A stretch of DNA of 35,857 nt from an uncultured Ruminococcus sp. (GCA_902777435.1 CACYTW010000004.1:1-35857), one strand, 5' to 3'. Shown: positions 8,111-18,119, counted from the first letter of the stretch. Made by a program: numbers and translations. Notes: generated from the sequence alone by a model not told the origin.

Positions 8111-8698
8111 ATGCTGTTTAAAGATTATACATACAGTGTTCTAATTGTGTCATCTTCCGAAAAGTTTGTTGGCAGTATCAGAGCTATGCTTCCCGAAAAT
8201 GAGTTCGGACCTATCGAAATTGCCAAAAATATTGGCGTTGCACGCCGAAGGTATGCGGAGCGTGGCTTTGATGTTGTGCTGATAAACACTCCATTGCCCG
8301 ATGAGTTCGGGACTAAGTTTGCACTTGACGTTTCTGCTGACACAAACAGCGGTGTATTGATGTTTATAAAAAGTGATTTGTATGACGATATAACCGAAAA
8401 GGTTATCGATTACGGTGTTTTAACAGTTTCTAAGCCGATTTCCGCTTCTATGGTGCATCAGGTCTTTAAGATACTGTATGCAGTACAGGAAAAATTCAGA
8501 GGGTTTGAAAAAAAGACTGCCACTCTGGAGGAAAAGATGGAAGAAATCAGAATAATCAATCGTGCAAAATGGACACTTATAAATAACTTGAAAATGACTG
8601 AGAGCGAGGCACACAGGTTGATTGAAAAGCAGGCTATGGACACAAGAAGAACGAAACGGAGCATTGCAGAAGGAATTATAAATACCTATAATAGTTAA
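8111..8698 (+). CDS. ANTAR-domain RNA-binding regulator with degenerate receiver
   Basis: The 195-residue protein has an N-terminal receiver-like fold (residues about 8-120), a short coiled segment, and a C-terminal ANTAR domain (about 135-190) with the family pattern TESEAHRLIEKQAMDTRRT followed by IAEGII. ANTAR proteins bind leader RNA and prevent terminator formation. The receiver has SSS where the acidic pocket should be and Asn59 in place of the phosphoacceptor Asp, while Lys in VSKPIS remains, so it is probably not phosphorylated in the usual way. The ATG at 8111 with GGGGAGG upstream is preferred to a TTG at 8093. Likely target: the leader hairpin of its own operon. Confidence 0.85.
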   Translation: MLFKDYTYSVLIVSSSEKFVGSIRAMLPENEFGPIEIAKNIGVARRRYAERGFDVVLINTPLPDEFGTKFALDVSADTNSGVLMFIKSDLYDDITEKVIDYGVLTVSKPISASMVHQVFKILYAVQEKFRGFEKKTATLEEKMEEIRIINRAKWTLINNLKMTESEAHRLIEKQAMDTRRTKRSIAEGIINTYNS

Positions 8699-8723
8699 GT
8701 TGAGAAATATGAAGGGAGGTTAA

Positions 8724-10322
<1,599 letters not shown>

Positions 10323-10350
10323 GGTATGTATTGTAAAATACATATATAAT

Positions 10351-10407
10351 CCCTCCCGTCAGCTAAGGCTGACAGGCCCCCTTATGCATAGGGGGCTATT
10401 TTTTTGC
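10351..10407 (+). repeat. Compound palindromic interspersed repeat acting as pyrG terminator
   Basis: GTCAGC (10358-10363) pairs with GCTGAC (10368-10373) across a TAAG loop. GCCCCCT (10376-10382) pairs with AGGGGGC (10390-10396), followed by TATTTTTTT. The CCCTCC start, the two successive hairpins and the T-run match the general design of a repeat scattered through gut Clostridia genomes, related to the partial copy at 1-23. The second hairpin plus T-run is a good intrinsic terminator for the upstream operon. The rest of the 10323-10815 gap holds the 13-base repeat, promoter and palindrome listed separately and no gene. Confidence 0.65.
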
Positions 10408-10556
10408 TGTATACCCTCCTTGTGCAATAAATTTGCTGTTGTGGAAAATATATGCATAAAAATCTCCATTCCGCCGACTTGTGCTGGCACAAATAGTAAT
10501 TAAAGTTATCTCCTATCCGCAAGGCAATGTTGGTTTTAGCAATGAAGTTGTGTTTA

Positions 10557-10582
10557 ATTACTATAACAAATTACTATAACAA
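10557..10582 (+). repeat. Tandem 13-base direct repeat
   Basis: ATTACTATAACAA occurs twice back to back (10557-10569 and 10570-10582), about 50 bases upstream of the -35 box of the next promoter. It could be a binding site or slippage product; nothing else identifies it. Confidence 0.5.
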
Positions 10583-10629
10583 ACCCCTTGTAAACTTGTA
10601 AATTCTACATAGACGTACAATATTTATTG

Positions 10630-10658
10630 TTGCAATATAGGGCAATTCGTGTTATAAT
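10630..10658 (+). promoter_or_regulatory. Sigma-A promoter of the hydrogenase/fumarate operon
   Basis: TTGCAA (10630-10635) and TATAAT (10653-10658) are separated by 17 bases. Start of transcription is expected near 10665, leaving a 150-base untranslated leader. No other promoter or intrinsic terminator with a U-tract was seen before 28213, so this may drive all 17 genes. Confidence 0.7.
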
Positions 10659-10670
10659 GAAATAGTATTT

Positions 10671-10690
10671 TTGTTGTTATACAAAAACAA
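10671..10690. promoter_or_regulatory. Candidate Rex-type redox operator
   Basis: TTGTTGTTATACAAAAACAA is an imperfect palindrome (16 of 20 positions symmetric) with TTGTT/AACAA ends, as in the NADH-responsive Rex consensus. It lies just downstream of the expected start site, where a repressor would block transcription. AT-rich context makes chance similarity possible. Confidence 0.35.
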
Positions 10691-10815
10691 TGACAAAAAT
10701 TTAACAGACTTTGAAATTACAACAAATTTATGGTAAATATTAATGATTTGACTATGCGTATTTTATCTTGCCCACGGTAGATTACGTTAAAAATAAATAT
10801 TAGGGCAGAAAGGTT

Positions 10816-11067
10816 ATGAAAAATATGAAGATAACCATATGTATCGGAAGTTCTTGTCATATAAAGGGTTCTCGCGTTGTTGTTGAGAGAATTCAGGAAC
10901 TTGTAGAGGAGAACAACCTGGGAGATAAAGTTACTATCAAGGGTGCGTTTTGTATGGGAAAATGTGTTGAGGGTGTATGTGTAACCATAAACGAAAAACA
11001 TTATTCCGTTAACAAGGACGAAGTTGATGAATTCTTTGAAAAAGAAGTTTTAGCAAACATAGAGTGA
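10816..11067 (+). CDS. Thioredoxin-like [2Fe-2S] ferredoxin (first of tandem pair)
   Basis: This 83-residue protein matches the NuoE-like thioredoxin-fold ferredoxins. Cysteines in CIGSSCH near the N-terminus and FCMGKC in the middle give the four-ligand pattern for a [2Fe-2S] cluster. Such small proteins accompany electron-bifurcating or sensory [FeFe]-hydrogenase genes and pass electrons between partners. AGAAAGG precedes the ATG. It is the first gene of the operon and a tandem paralogue of the next one. Confidence 0.82.
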   Translation: MKNMKITICIGSSCHIKGSRVVVERIQELVEENNLGDKVTIKGAFCMGKCVEGVCVTINEKHYSVNKDEVDEFFEKEVLANIE

Positions 11068-11125
11068 GTGTGCGTAAAAAAGCATTAATTACATTAATAG
11101 TTATTTAATACTCAGGAGGGGAAAA

Positions 11126-11380
11126 ATGCTTATTGTGCAAGTGTGTGTCGGGAGTTCCTGCCATTTAAAAGGGTCGCAGGAAATTGTGGAAAAAATGCAA
11201 GCGGCGGTAGAAAAGTATAAGCTTGATGATCAGGTTGTACTGTCGGGCAGCTTCTGTATCGGAAAGTGCAGCCGCGGAGGCGTTACAATACAGGTGAATG
11301 ACGAAGTTTATACAGGCGTATCACCTGATAGTTTTGATGAGTTTTTTAAGGAACATATTTTAGATGTGGTTAATTCCTAA
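11126..11380 (+). CDS. Thioredoxin-like [2Fe-2S] ferredoxin (second of tandem pair)
   Basis: The 84-residue protein repeats the layout of its neighbour: CVGSSCHLKGS at the N-terminus, FCIGKC in the middle and a DEFF segment towards the end. It has diverged strongly outside the cluster site, suggesting different partners. AGGAGGGG lies at ideal spacing. It is followed after 18 bases by the PAS-hydrogenase homologue, with which it probably exchanges electrons. Confidence 0.82.
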   Translation: MLIVQVCVGSSCHLKGSQEIVEKMQAAVEKYKLDDQVVLSGSFCIGKCSRGGVTIQVNDEVYTGVSPDSFDEFFKEHILDVVNS

Positions 11381-11398
11381 AATAAGGGAGAGTTGCAT

Positions 11399-13075
11399 AT
11401 GGCTGAATGGTTGAAATTTAAAAAGTCAAATTGTAAGAATTGTTACAAGTGCATCAGACATTGTCCTGTTAAGGCAATTCGTTTTTCGGGCAATCAGGCT
11501 CATATTATCGGAAACGAATGTATACTTTGCGGACGTTGTTTTGTTGTCTGCCCTCAAAACGCAAAGGAGATTGCGGACGAAACAGAAAAGGTAAGAGTAA
11601 TGCTGGAAAGCGATAAGCCAATTATTGCAAGTCTTGCTCCGTCGTTTATCGCAAATTATGATGGTGTGGGAATTGAGTCTATGCGTGCGGCACTGAAAAA
11701 ATTGGGCTTTTATGATGCTGAGGAAACGGCGATTGGGGCAACGGTTGTTAAAAATGAGTATATGAGAATACTCAAAGAGGAGTCCCCCAATATTTTAATA
11801 TCCTCCTGCTGTCACTCGGTAAATCTTCTTATACAGAAGTATTTTCCCGATGTTCTTCCGTATCTTGCAAAAACGGTTTCGCCTATGCAGGCACACGCCC
11901 TTGATATAAAGAGGCGGCACCCTGATGCTCAGGTTGTTTTTATCGGACCCTGTCTTGCTAAAAAGGATGAGGCTGATTATTACGGAAACATAGTTGATGC
12001 TGTTCTCACTTTCGAGGAACTTTCCGCATTGCTTAAAAATGAGGGAATTACGATTGAAAAAGGTGTAGACGATACTGAAGAAAGTCGTGCAAGACTATTC
12101 CCCACAACAGGCGGAATACTCGGAACAATGCAGGAAAGACTTTCTGACTATACCTATATGGCGATAGACGGCACGGACAATTGTATTGCCGCCCTGAAGG
12201 ATATCGAAAACGGAAGTATACATAAATGCTTTATTGAGATGTCGGCTTGTTCGGGCAGTTGCATATCGGGTCCGATAATGGAAAAGTTCAACTTCTCGCC
12301 TGTGCGTGAGTATAAGGCGATAGTTGATTATGCCGGTGAAAAAGATTTTGATGTTGAACAGCCCGAGGCACATATTTTGGTTAAGAATATCGAAGCAATC
12401 AGCAAAAAACTGCCTGAACCCACAGAAGAAGAAATCAGAGAGGTTCTGCTTAATATGGGTAAATATAAGCCTGAGGATATGCTGAACTGCGGCTCTTGCG
12501 GATATGATACCTGCCGCGAAAAGGCGATTGCTGTATATCAGGGAAAGGCTGAAATTTCTATGTGTCTGCCGTTCCTAAAGGACAAGGCTGAGAGCTTTTC
12601 GGATAACATTGTTAACAATACCCCAAACGGAATTATAGTTGTAAATGAACAGCTTGAAGTTCAGCTTGTAAATAAATCTGCAAAGAAGATTTTTAATATT
12701 CGCTCGGCATCTGACGTTATGGGTGAGCCTGTTGTCAGAATTATGGAGCCTATTGAATTTGTGAACGTATTAAACACAGGACGTTCCGTAGAGAATAAAA
12801 GAATGTACCTTGCTGAATATGATAAATATGTAGAGGCTACTATTGTTCCCGATAAGGAATATCACATTATGATTTGTATGCTCAGAGATGTCACCGAGGA
12901 GGAAAAGGGCAAGGAAAAGCGTGACAGAATAGGTATGCAGACGATTGAGGTTGCCGATAAGGTTGTTGACCGTCAGATGCGTATTGTTCAGGAGATTGCT
13001 TCATTGCTTGGCGAAACGGCGGCTGAAACAAAAATTGCACTGACAAAACTTAAGGAGACGATTGCTGATGAATGA
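11399..13075 (+). CDS. hfsB: Sensory [FeFe]-hydrogenase homologue with PAS domain (HydS/HfsB type)
   Basis: The 558-residue protein has, in order: two [4Fe-4S] motifs (CKNCYKCIRHCP, CILCGRCFVVCP), an [FeFe]-hydrogenase H-cluster domain, a CGSCGYDTC plus downstream Cys iron-sulfur segment near residue 363, and a PAS domain at about 405-500. H-cluster motifs are of the group C type: SSCCHS near 136, GPCLAKKDE near 183 and SACSGSCISG near 283; all cysteine ligands are kept, but the motifs differ from catalytic TSCSPGW and MACPGGC. It therefore probably senses H2 or redox state and signals through the PAS region to the phosphatase encoded next. The ATG at 11399 with AAGGGAG upstream is preferred to a TTG at 11393. 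Confidence 0.87.
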   Translation: MAEWLKFKKSNCKNCYKCIRHCPVKAIRFSGNQAHIIGNECILCGRCFVVCPQNAKEIADETEKVRVMLESDKPIIASLAPSFIANYDGVGIESMRAALKKLGFYDAEETAIGATVVKNEYMRILKEESPNILISSCCHSVNLLIQKYFPDVLPYLAKTVSPMQAHALDIKRRHPDAQVVFIGPCLAKKDEADYYGNIVDAVLTFEELSALLKNEGITIEKGVDDTEESRARLFPTTGGILGTMQERLSDYTYMAIDGTDNCIAALKDIENGSIHKCFIEMSACSGSCISGPIMEKFNFSPVREYKAIVDYAGEKDFDVEQPEAHILVKNIEAISKKLPEPTEEEIREVLLNMGKYKPEDMLNCGSCGYDTCREKAIAVYQGKAEISMCLPFLKDKAESFSDNIVNNTPNGIIVVNEQLEVQLVNKSAKKIFNIRSASDVMGEPVVRIMEPIEFVNVLNTGRSVENKRMYLAEYDKYVEATIVPDKEYHIMICMLRDVTEEEKGKEKRDRIGMQTIEVADKVVDRQMRIVQEIASLLGETAAETKIALTKLKETIADE

Positions 13076-14240
13076 TTTATGCGCAGAGATAGGTTACAGG
13101 AGCATAAACCATTACGGTGAGGAGCTTTGCGGTGACCACATAGATGTAGTAAACAACAATGATAACTCGCTGATAATTGTTTTGGCAGACGGACTTGGCA
13201 GTGGAGTTAAGGCAAGCATCTTATCTACATTGACCTCAAAGATAATATCTACACTAATGGCGGCAGATTTGTCCGTTGAAGAATGTGTGTCAACAGTTGC
13301 GGCAACATTGCCTGTTTGCTCGGTCAGAGGGGTTGCGTACTCTACATTTACTATTATTCACATAGTTGACAATGAATATGCAGAGATAATCCAATATGAT
13401 AACCCACAGGTTATTATGCTGAGAGATGGTGTGAATTATGACTATCCAAAGGATGAATATATAATAGAAGATAAAAAAATTTATCGTTCAAAAATCAGAC
13501 TTCAGGAGAATGATGTATTTGTTGCAATGAGTGACGGCTGCCCTCACGCAGGGATAGGTCTTGCATACAACTTTGGTTGGAAAATTGATGAAATAATTGA
13601 TTTTGTTGAAACAGTAGAGTGTGCAGGCTACAACGCCAAAACACTTGCGACAATCCTGATTGATGAAGTAAACAAGTTATACGGCAACAAACCCGGGGAT
13701 GATGCTACGGCTTGTGTGGTTAAGATAAGAAAACGCAATCCGATGAATATCCTCTTTGGACCGCCGTCTAATCCTGATGATTGCAACAAAATGATGTCGC
13801 TTTTCTTTGCAAAGGAAGGCAAGCATATCGTCTGCGGCGGAACCACCTCGTCCATAGCCGCAAAATTCCTCGGCAAAGAGGTAAAGCCAACACTTAAATT
13901 TGAGTCGAAGGAAATTCCTCCGATTGCTGAAATCGAAGGTGTTGACTTGGTAACAGAGGGTGTAATCACCGTAAACAAGGTTTTGGAATATGCGGAAGAT
14001 TTTATCTCCGAAAATAAGCTATACGAAATATGGGAGTTTGGTCGTGATGGAGCATCCTTGATATCGAGAATGCTTTTTGAGGAGTCAACCGACATAAACT
14101 TTTATGTAGGGCGTGCAATAAATCCTGCACATCAAAATCCTGATTTGCCTATTAACTTTAATATAAAAATGAATTTGGTAAAAGGACTTTCCGAATGTTT
14201 GACAAAAATGGGAAAGCGCATAAAGGTAAGTTATTTTTAA
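13068..14240 (+). CDS. hfsC: SpoIIE-family PP2C phosphatase (HfsC type)
   Basis: This 390-residue protein has a PP2C-like phosphatase domain in its first 220 residues, with the metal-binding acidic motifs LADGLGSG, AMSDGCPHAG and GDDATACVV. The remaining 170 residues form a second domain without a motif I recognise. It overlaps the sensory hydrogenase by eight bases, and the same gene pairing occurs in the Hfs cluster of Thermoanaerobacterium saccharolyticum. It likely converts the hydrogenase signal into dephosphorylation of an unknown serine/threonine phosphoprotein. TAAGGAG sits before the ATG at 13068. Confidence 0.83.
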   Translation: MNDLCAEIGYRSINHYGEELCGDHIDVVNNNDNSLIIVLADGLGSGVKASILSTLTSKIISTLMAADLSVEECVSTVAATLPVCSVRGVAYSTFTIIHIVDNEYAEIIQYDNPQVIMLRDGVNYDYPKDEYIIEDKKIYRSKIRLQENDVFVAMSDGCPHAGIGLAYNFGWKIDEIIDFVETVECAGYNAKTLATILIDEVNKLYGNKPGDDATACVVKIRKRNPMNILFGPPSNPDDCNKMMSLFFAKEGKHIVCGGTTSSIAAKFLGKEVKPTLKFESKEIPPIAEIEGVDLVTEGVITVNKVLEYAEDFISENKLYEIWEFGRDGASLISRMLFEESTDINFYVGRAINPAHQNPDLPINFNIKMNLVKGLSECLTKMGKRIKVSYF

Positions 14241-14281
14241 GTTTAATCTGAATTGTGTCATTGACGAGAGGAGCAGCTATA

Positions 14282-15727
14282 ATGAAGATAAGAAAGTTTG
14301 ATACAAAAGTGCAGCATCTGAAGTACAAAGTATTGCGTGAGGTTGCAAGACACGCCTGGGCAGGGGACCTTTTGGAAAAGGTTACTGACATTCCCGAAAT
14401 AATAGTTCCCGGCAATACGGCAACAATGAGATGCTGTGTATATAAGGAAAGAGCTATTCTTTCAAAGAGAGTAAAGCTTGCAATGGGCGGCGATACAGAA
14501 AACAAAAATGTGATTGAGGTAATAAGCATAGCCTGTGACGAATGTCCAATGGGCGGTTACGAGGTTACAAACGCTTGCCGCGGATGCTTGGCACACAGAT
14601 GTGAAGACGTGTGTAAGTTTGGAGCATTAACCTTTGACGAACAGCAGAAAGCACACATTGATAAGTCAAAGTGCAAAGAGTGCGGTGCTTGTTCCAAGGT
14701 TTGTCCGTACAGTGCGATTACACATCATAAGCGTCCTTGTCAGAGTGCTTGTAAAATCAAGGCGATTTCTATGGACGAGAACAAGGCGGCTAAGATTGAC
14801 GATGAAAAGTGCATTTCCTGCGGTGCTTGTGTTTACCAATGTCCCTTTGGTGCAATCTCGGATAAGTCTTATATCTTAGATGCAATAGACATAATCAAAA
14901 ACAGCGAGAACAATACAAAATACAAGGTTTATGCGGTAGTTGCTCCGTCTATTTCCAGCCAGTTTACATATGCGAAGCTTGGACAGGTAGTAACGGGAAT
15001 TAAGAAACTCGGTGCATACACAACGGTTGAGGCGGCACTCGGTGCAGATATGGTTGCAATGGAGGAATCGAAAGAGCTTGTGGAAAAGGGCTTCCTTACC
15101 AGCTCGTGCTGTCCCGGGTTTGTAAGATATGTTGAGAAGAACTTTCCCGATATGAAGGAAAACATTTCACACAATTTGTCGCCTATGGCAAGAATTGCAA
15201 AATATATCAAGGAGACAGACGAGAGTGCAAAGATAATCTTTATCGGTCCGTGTACTGCAAAAAAAGCGGAGATACAGCTGGACAAGGTAAAGCCTTATGT
15301 TGATGTGGTTCTTACATTTGAAGAATTGCAGGCATTGTTTGACAGCCGTGATATAGATATCACAACTCTTGAAGAGGGAGTGCTTGACAATGCGTCATAT
15401 TATGGAAGAATTTTTGCCCGTTGTGGAGGACTGTCCGATGCGGTGGTTGAGGCACTTAAGGAACAAAATATTGATGATTTTGAGGTTAAGGGTATTTCCT
15501 GTGACGGAATTGAGGAATGTAAGATTGCTCTCATTAAAAAGAACAAAAATCTTATAGACGTAAACTTTATCGAGGGTATGGCTTGTAACGGCGGATGTAT
15601 CGGCGGTGCAGGGTGCTTAACCCACGGTGCAAAGGATAAAAGTGAAGTTGACAAATATGGAATGCAGGCATACGAAAAGACAATTAAGGGTGCCGTTGGC
15701 GTTTTTAAATCAAATGAAAATAAATAA
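14282..15727 (+). CDS. hfsD: [FeFe]-hydrogenase, group B-like (HfsD type)
   Basis: This 481-residue protein carries several [4Fe-4S] motifs in its N-terminal third (among them CKECGACSKVCP, then CISCGACVYQCP) and an H-cluster domain. L1 is SSCCPGF near residue 273, L2 is GPCTAKKAE near 321, L3 is MACNGGCIGGAG near 432; all four cysteines of the H-cluster are present. SCCPG in place of SCSPG fits group B. It should reduce protons with ferredoxin or oxidise H2 in the cytosol, and is the likely catalytic partner of the sensory pair upstream. GAGAGGAG precedes the ATG at 14282; a more upstream start is possible but lacks a site. Confidence 0.88.
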   Translation: MKIRKFDTKVQHLKYKVLREVARHAWAGDLLEKVTDIPEIIVPGNTATMRCCVYKERAILSKRVKLAMGGDTENKNVIEVISIACDECPMGGYEVTNACRGCLAHRCEDVCKFGALTFDEQQKAHIDKSKCKECGACSKVCPYSAITHHKRPCQSACKIKAISMDENKAAKIDDEKCISCGACVYQCPFGAISDKSYILDAIDIIKNSENNTKYKVYAVVAPSISSQFTYAKLGQVVTGIKKLGAYTTVEAALGADMVAMEESKELVEKGFLTSSCCPGFVRYVEKNFPDMKENISHNLSPMARIAKYIKETDESAKIIFIGPCTAKKAEIQLDKVKPYVDVVLTFEELQALFDSRDIDITTLEEGVLDNASYYGRIFARCGGLSDAVVEALKEQNIDDFEVKGISCDGIEECKIALIKKNKNLIDVNFIEGMACNGGCIGGAGCLTHGAKDKSEVDKYGMQAYEKTIKGAVGVFKSNENK

Positions 15728-15748
15728 TCTTTAAGGAGAGGAAAAATT

Positions 15749-16693
15749 ATGAATAAAATTACTATTATCGGAAGCGGAAGCGTTGGTTCAACCATCGCCT
15801 ACACATTGACGGTTAACGGCATTTGCTCGGAAATCGTTATGATTGACATTAACAACGAAAAGGCTCTCGGCGAGGCTCTTGATATCAGACAGGGTATCCC
15901 CTTCTGTAATCCTTGCAGCGTATATGCAGGCTCATATGAAGATGCTGAAAATTCAGATATCGTAATTATTACATCAGGCATACCAAGAAAAGCAGGTCAG
16001 ACAAGACTTGAGCTTGCTCAGACAAACATTGATGTGTTAAAGGGCATTATACCTGAGATTACACATTATGCACCTGATGCGGTTTACCTTCTTGTAAGTA
16101 ACCCTGTTGATATTTTAACCTATGCATTCTGTAAGTGCTCAGGTATTCCTGAAGAGCGCATTATCGGTTCAGGTACAATTCTTGATACCGCAAGATTGCG
16201 TTCGCGTCTTTCCGAATATTACAAGATAAGCCAGAACAATGTTCACGCTTATGTATTGGGTGAGCACGGTGACTCGTCATTTATCCCTTGGTCCCTTGCA
16301 AATATTTCAAATGTACACATTGACGACTGTCCTAAATCATTCTCAACAGGAGCTACTATTCTTCCTGAACTTGACAGAGAAGAAATCCTTGAGCACGTTC
16401 GTAAGTCAGGGGGCAGAGTTATTGAACGTAAGGGTGCAACATTCTATGCGGTTTCAATTTCAGTATGCCATATCTGTAAGTGTCTGCTCAGCGGTATTGA
16501 CACAACTATGACAATTTCCACAATGATGCACGGCGAGTACGGAATTGATGACGTTTGTTTAAGTACACTCAGTGTTGTAGGTAATAAGGGTATCCGCAGT
16601 AAGGTTATGCTTCCGCTTAATGATGATGAGATATTGAAGCTTCGTAACAGTGCAGACAAGCTTAAGGAAATCATAAACGCCACTGTAATCTAA
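15749..16693 (+). CDS. Lactate/malate dehydrogenase family, probably malate dehydrogenase
   Basis: This 314-residue NAD-dependent 2-hydroxyacid dehydrogenase has the Rossmann motif GSGSVGS at the N-terminus, the substrate-site SNPVDILTY, the catalytic HGDS His and the LDTARLR segment. At the specificity position on the mobile loop (IPRKAGQTR) it has Arg80, the residue typical of malate dehydrogenases; lactate dehydrogenases usually have Gln. With fumarase directly downstream, reduction of oxaloacetate to malate is the best guess. Automatic annotation may still call it L-lactate dehydrogenase. AAGGAGAGG precedes the start; it is 21 bases after the hydrogenase. Confidence 0.82.
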   Translation: MNKITIIGSGSVGSTIAYTLTVNGICSEIVMIDINNEKALGEALDIRQGIPFCNPCSVYAGSYEDAENSDIVIITSGIPRKAGQTRLELAQTNIDVLKGIIPEITHYAPDAVYLLVSNPVDILTYAFCKCSGIPEERIIGSGTILDTARLRSRLSEYYKISQNNVHAYVLGEHGDSSFIPWSLANISNVHIDDCPKSFSTGATILPELDREEILEHVRKSGGRVIERKGATFYAVSISVCHICKCLLSGIDTTMTISTMMHGEYGIDDVCLSTLSVVGNKGIRSKVMLPLNDDEILKLRNSADKLKEIINATVI

Positions 16694-16724
16694 ATTTGTA
16701 TTTAATATTAAGGAGGATATAGAA

Positions 16725-18101
16725 ATGGATTATCGTATTGAACACGACTCAATGGGTGAAGTCAAGGTGCCTGCTGACAAGCTATGGGCGGCTCAAACCC
16801 AGAGAAGTCACGAGAATTTTGAAATCGGTGTTAATATTGAAACAATGCCAAGAGAGATTACTCACGCATTTGGTATCTTAAAGAAGGCTGCCGCACAGGC
16901 AAACAGCGAACTTCGTCCCGAAAAAATGACAGCGGCAAAACTTGAGGCTATAAGCGGTGCCTGTGATGAGGTTATCTCAGGCAAGCTCAATGATAATTTC
17001 CCTCTCGTTGTATGGCAGACAGGTTCGGGTACACAATCCAATATGAATGCCAATGAGGTTATTGCCAACAGAGGAAATGAAATCGCAGGCGATAAAATTC
17101 TTCATCCCAATGATGATGTAAATATGAGTCAGTCATCAAATGATACATTCCCGACAGCTATGCACATTGCGGCAGTTTTGATGCTCGAGGATAAGCTCAT
17201 TCCTGCGGCTCAGACTCTTATTGAAACATTCAAAGGTCTTGAAAAGGAAAACGAAGGCATAGTAAAGAGCGGCAGAACTCACCTTCAGGATGCAACTCCT
17301 ATCACATTTTCTCAGGAAATAAGCGGTTGGCGTTCAAGTCTTGAAAAAGACGTTGCACTCTTAAAGATGGCGGTTAAGCCTCTCTACGAGTTGGCTCTCG
17401 GCGGAACAGCGGTAGGTACAGGCCTTAATGCTCCTGCAGGCTTTGGTGAGCTTGTTGCAGAAAAGGTTTCGGGTCTTACAGGCAAGCCCTTTGTTACTGC
17501 GGCAAACAAGTTCCACGCTCTTACATCAAAGGACGAGTTGGTATTCGCTCACGGTGCCATTAAGGCTCTTGCAGCTGATATGATGAAGATTGCAAACGAC
17601 GTTCGTTGGCTTGCAAGCGGTCCGAGAGACGGCCTTGGCGAAATCTTTATTCCTGAGAACGAGCCGGGTTCTTCAATTATGCCGGGTAAGGTAAACCCGA
17701 CACAATGTGAGGCTGTTTCTATGGTTGCTGTTCAGGTTATGGGTAATGATGTTGCGGTTTCTATGGCGGCATCACAGGGTAACTTTGAACTTAACGTATT
17801 TATGCCTGTTTGTATCTACAATTTCTTGCAGTCGGCAAGACTTTTGGCTGAGGCAATTCTCTCATTTAACAAAAACTGTGCCGTAGGTATCAAGGCTAAC
17901 AAGGAAAAGATGCATCACAACCTTCACAACTCGCTTATGCTCGTTACTGCTCTTAACCCTTATATCGGTTACGAGAATGCAGCAAAGACAGCAAAGAAGG
18001 CATTTAAAGATAACATTTCATTAAAGGAAGCCTGTGTAGAATTAGGTTTTCTCACAGCTGAAAAATTTGACGAAGTATTCCATCCGGAGCAGATGGTATA
18101 A
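16725..18101 (+). CDS. fumC: Class II fumarase
   Basis: This 458-residue protein, close to the usual length, interconverts malate and fumarate without an iron-sulfur cluster. It shows TGSGTQSNMNANEVIANR near residue 102, SSNDTFPTAMH, the TGRTHLQDATP-like segment (SGRTHLQDATPIT) and the superfamily signature GSSIMPGKVNP near residue 316, whose Ser is the catalytic base. AAGGAGG precedes it. Lying between the dehydrogenase and Hdr/Frd genes, it supplies fumarate in the reductive direction. Confidence 0.95.
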   Translation: MDYRIEHDSMGEVKVPADKLWAAQTQRSHENFEIGVNIETMPREITHAFGILKKAAAQANSELRPEKMTAAKLEAISGACDEVISGKLNDNFPLVVWQTGSGTQSNMNANEVIANRGNEIAGDKILHPNDDVNMSQSSNDTFPTAMHIAAVLMLEDKLIPAAQTLIETFKGLEKENEGIVKSGRTHLQDATPITFSQEISGWRSSLEKDVALLKMAVKPLYELALGGTAVGTGLNAPAGFGELVAEKVSGLTGKPFVTAANKFHALTSKDELVFAHGAIKALAADMMKIANDVRWLASGPRDGLGEIFIPENEPGSSIMPGKVNPTQCEAVSMVAVQVMGNDVAVSMAASQGNFELNVFMPVCIYNFLQSARLLAEAILSFNKNCAVGIKANKEKMHHNLHNSLMLVTALNPYIGYENAAKTAKKAFKDNISLKEACVELGFLTAEKFDEVFHPEQMV

Positions 18102-18119
18102 TTTTAGGAGGTAGCGTAA

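Noticed and set aside
10479-10492. TTGTGCTGGCACAA as a Rex operator
   Set aside because: The arms resemble Rex half-sites but the spacing is too short, and it lies about 140 bases upstream of the -35 box.
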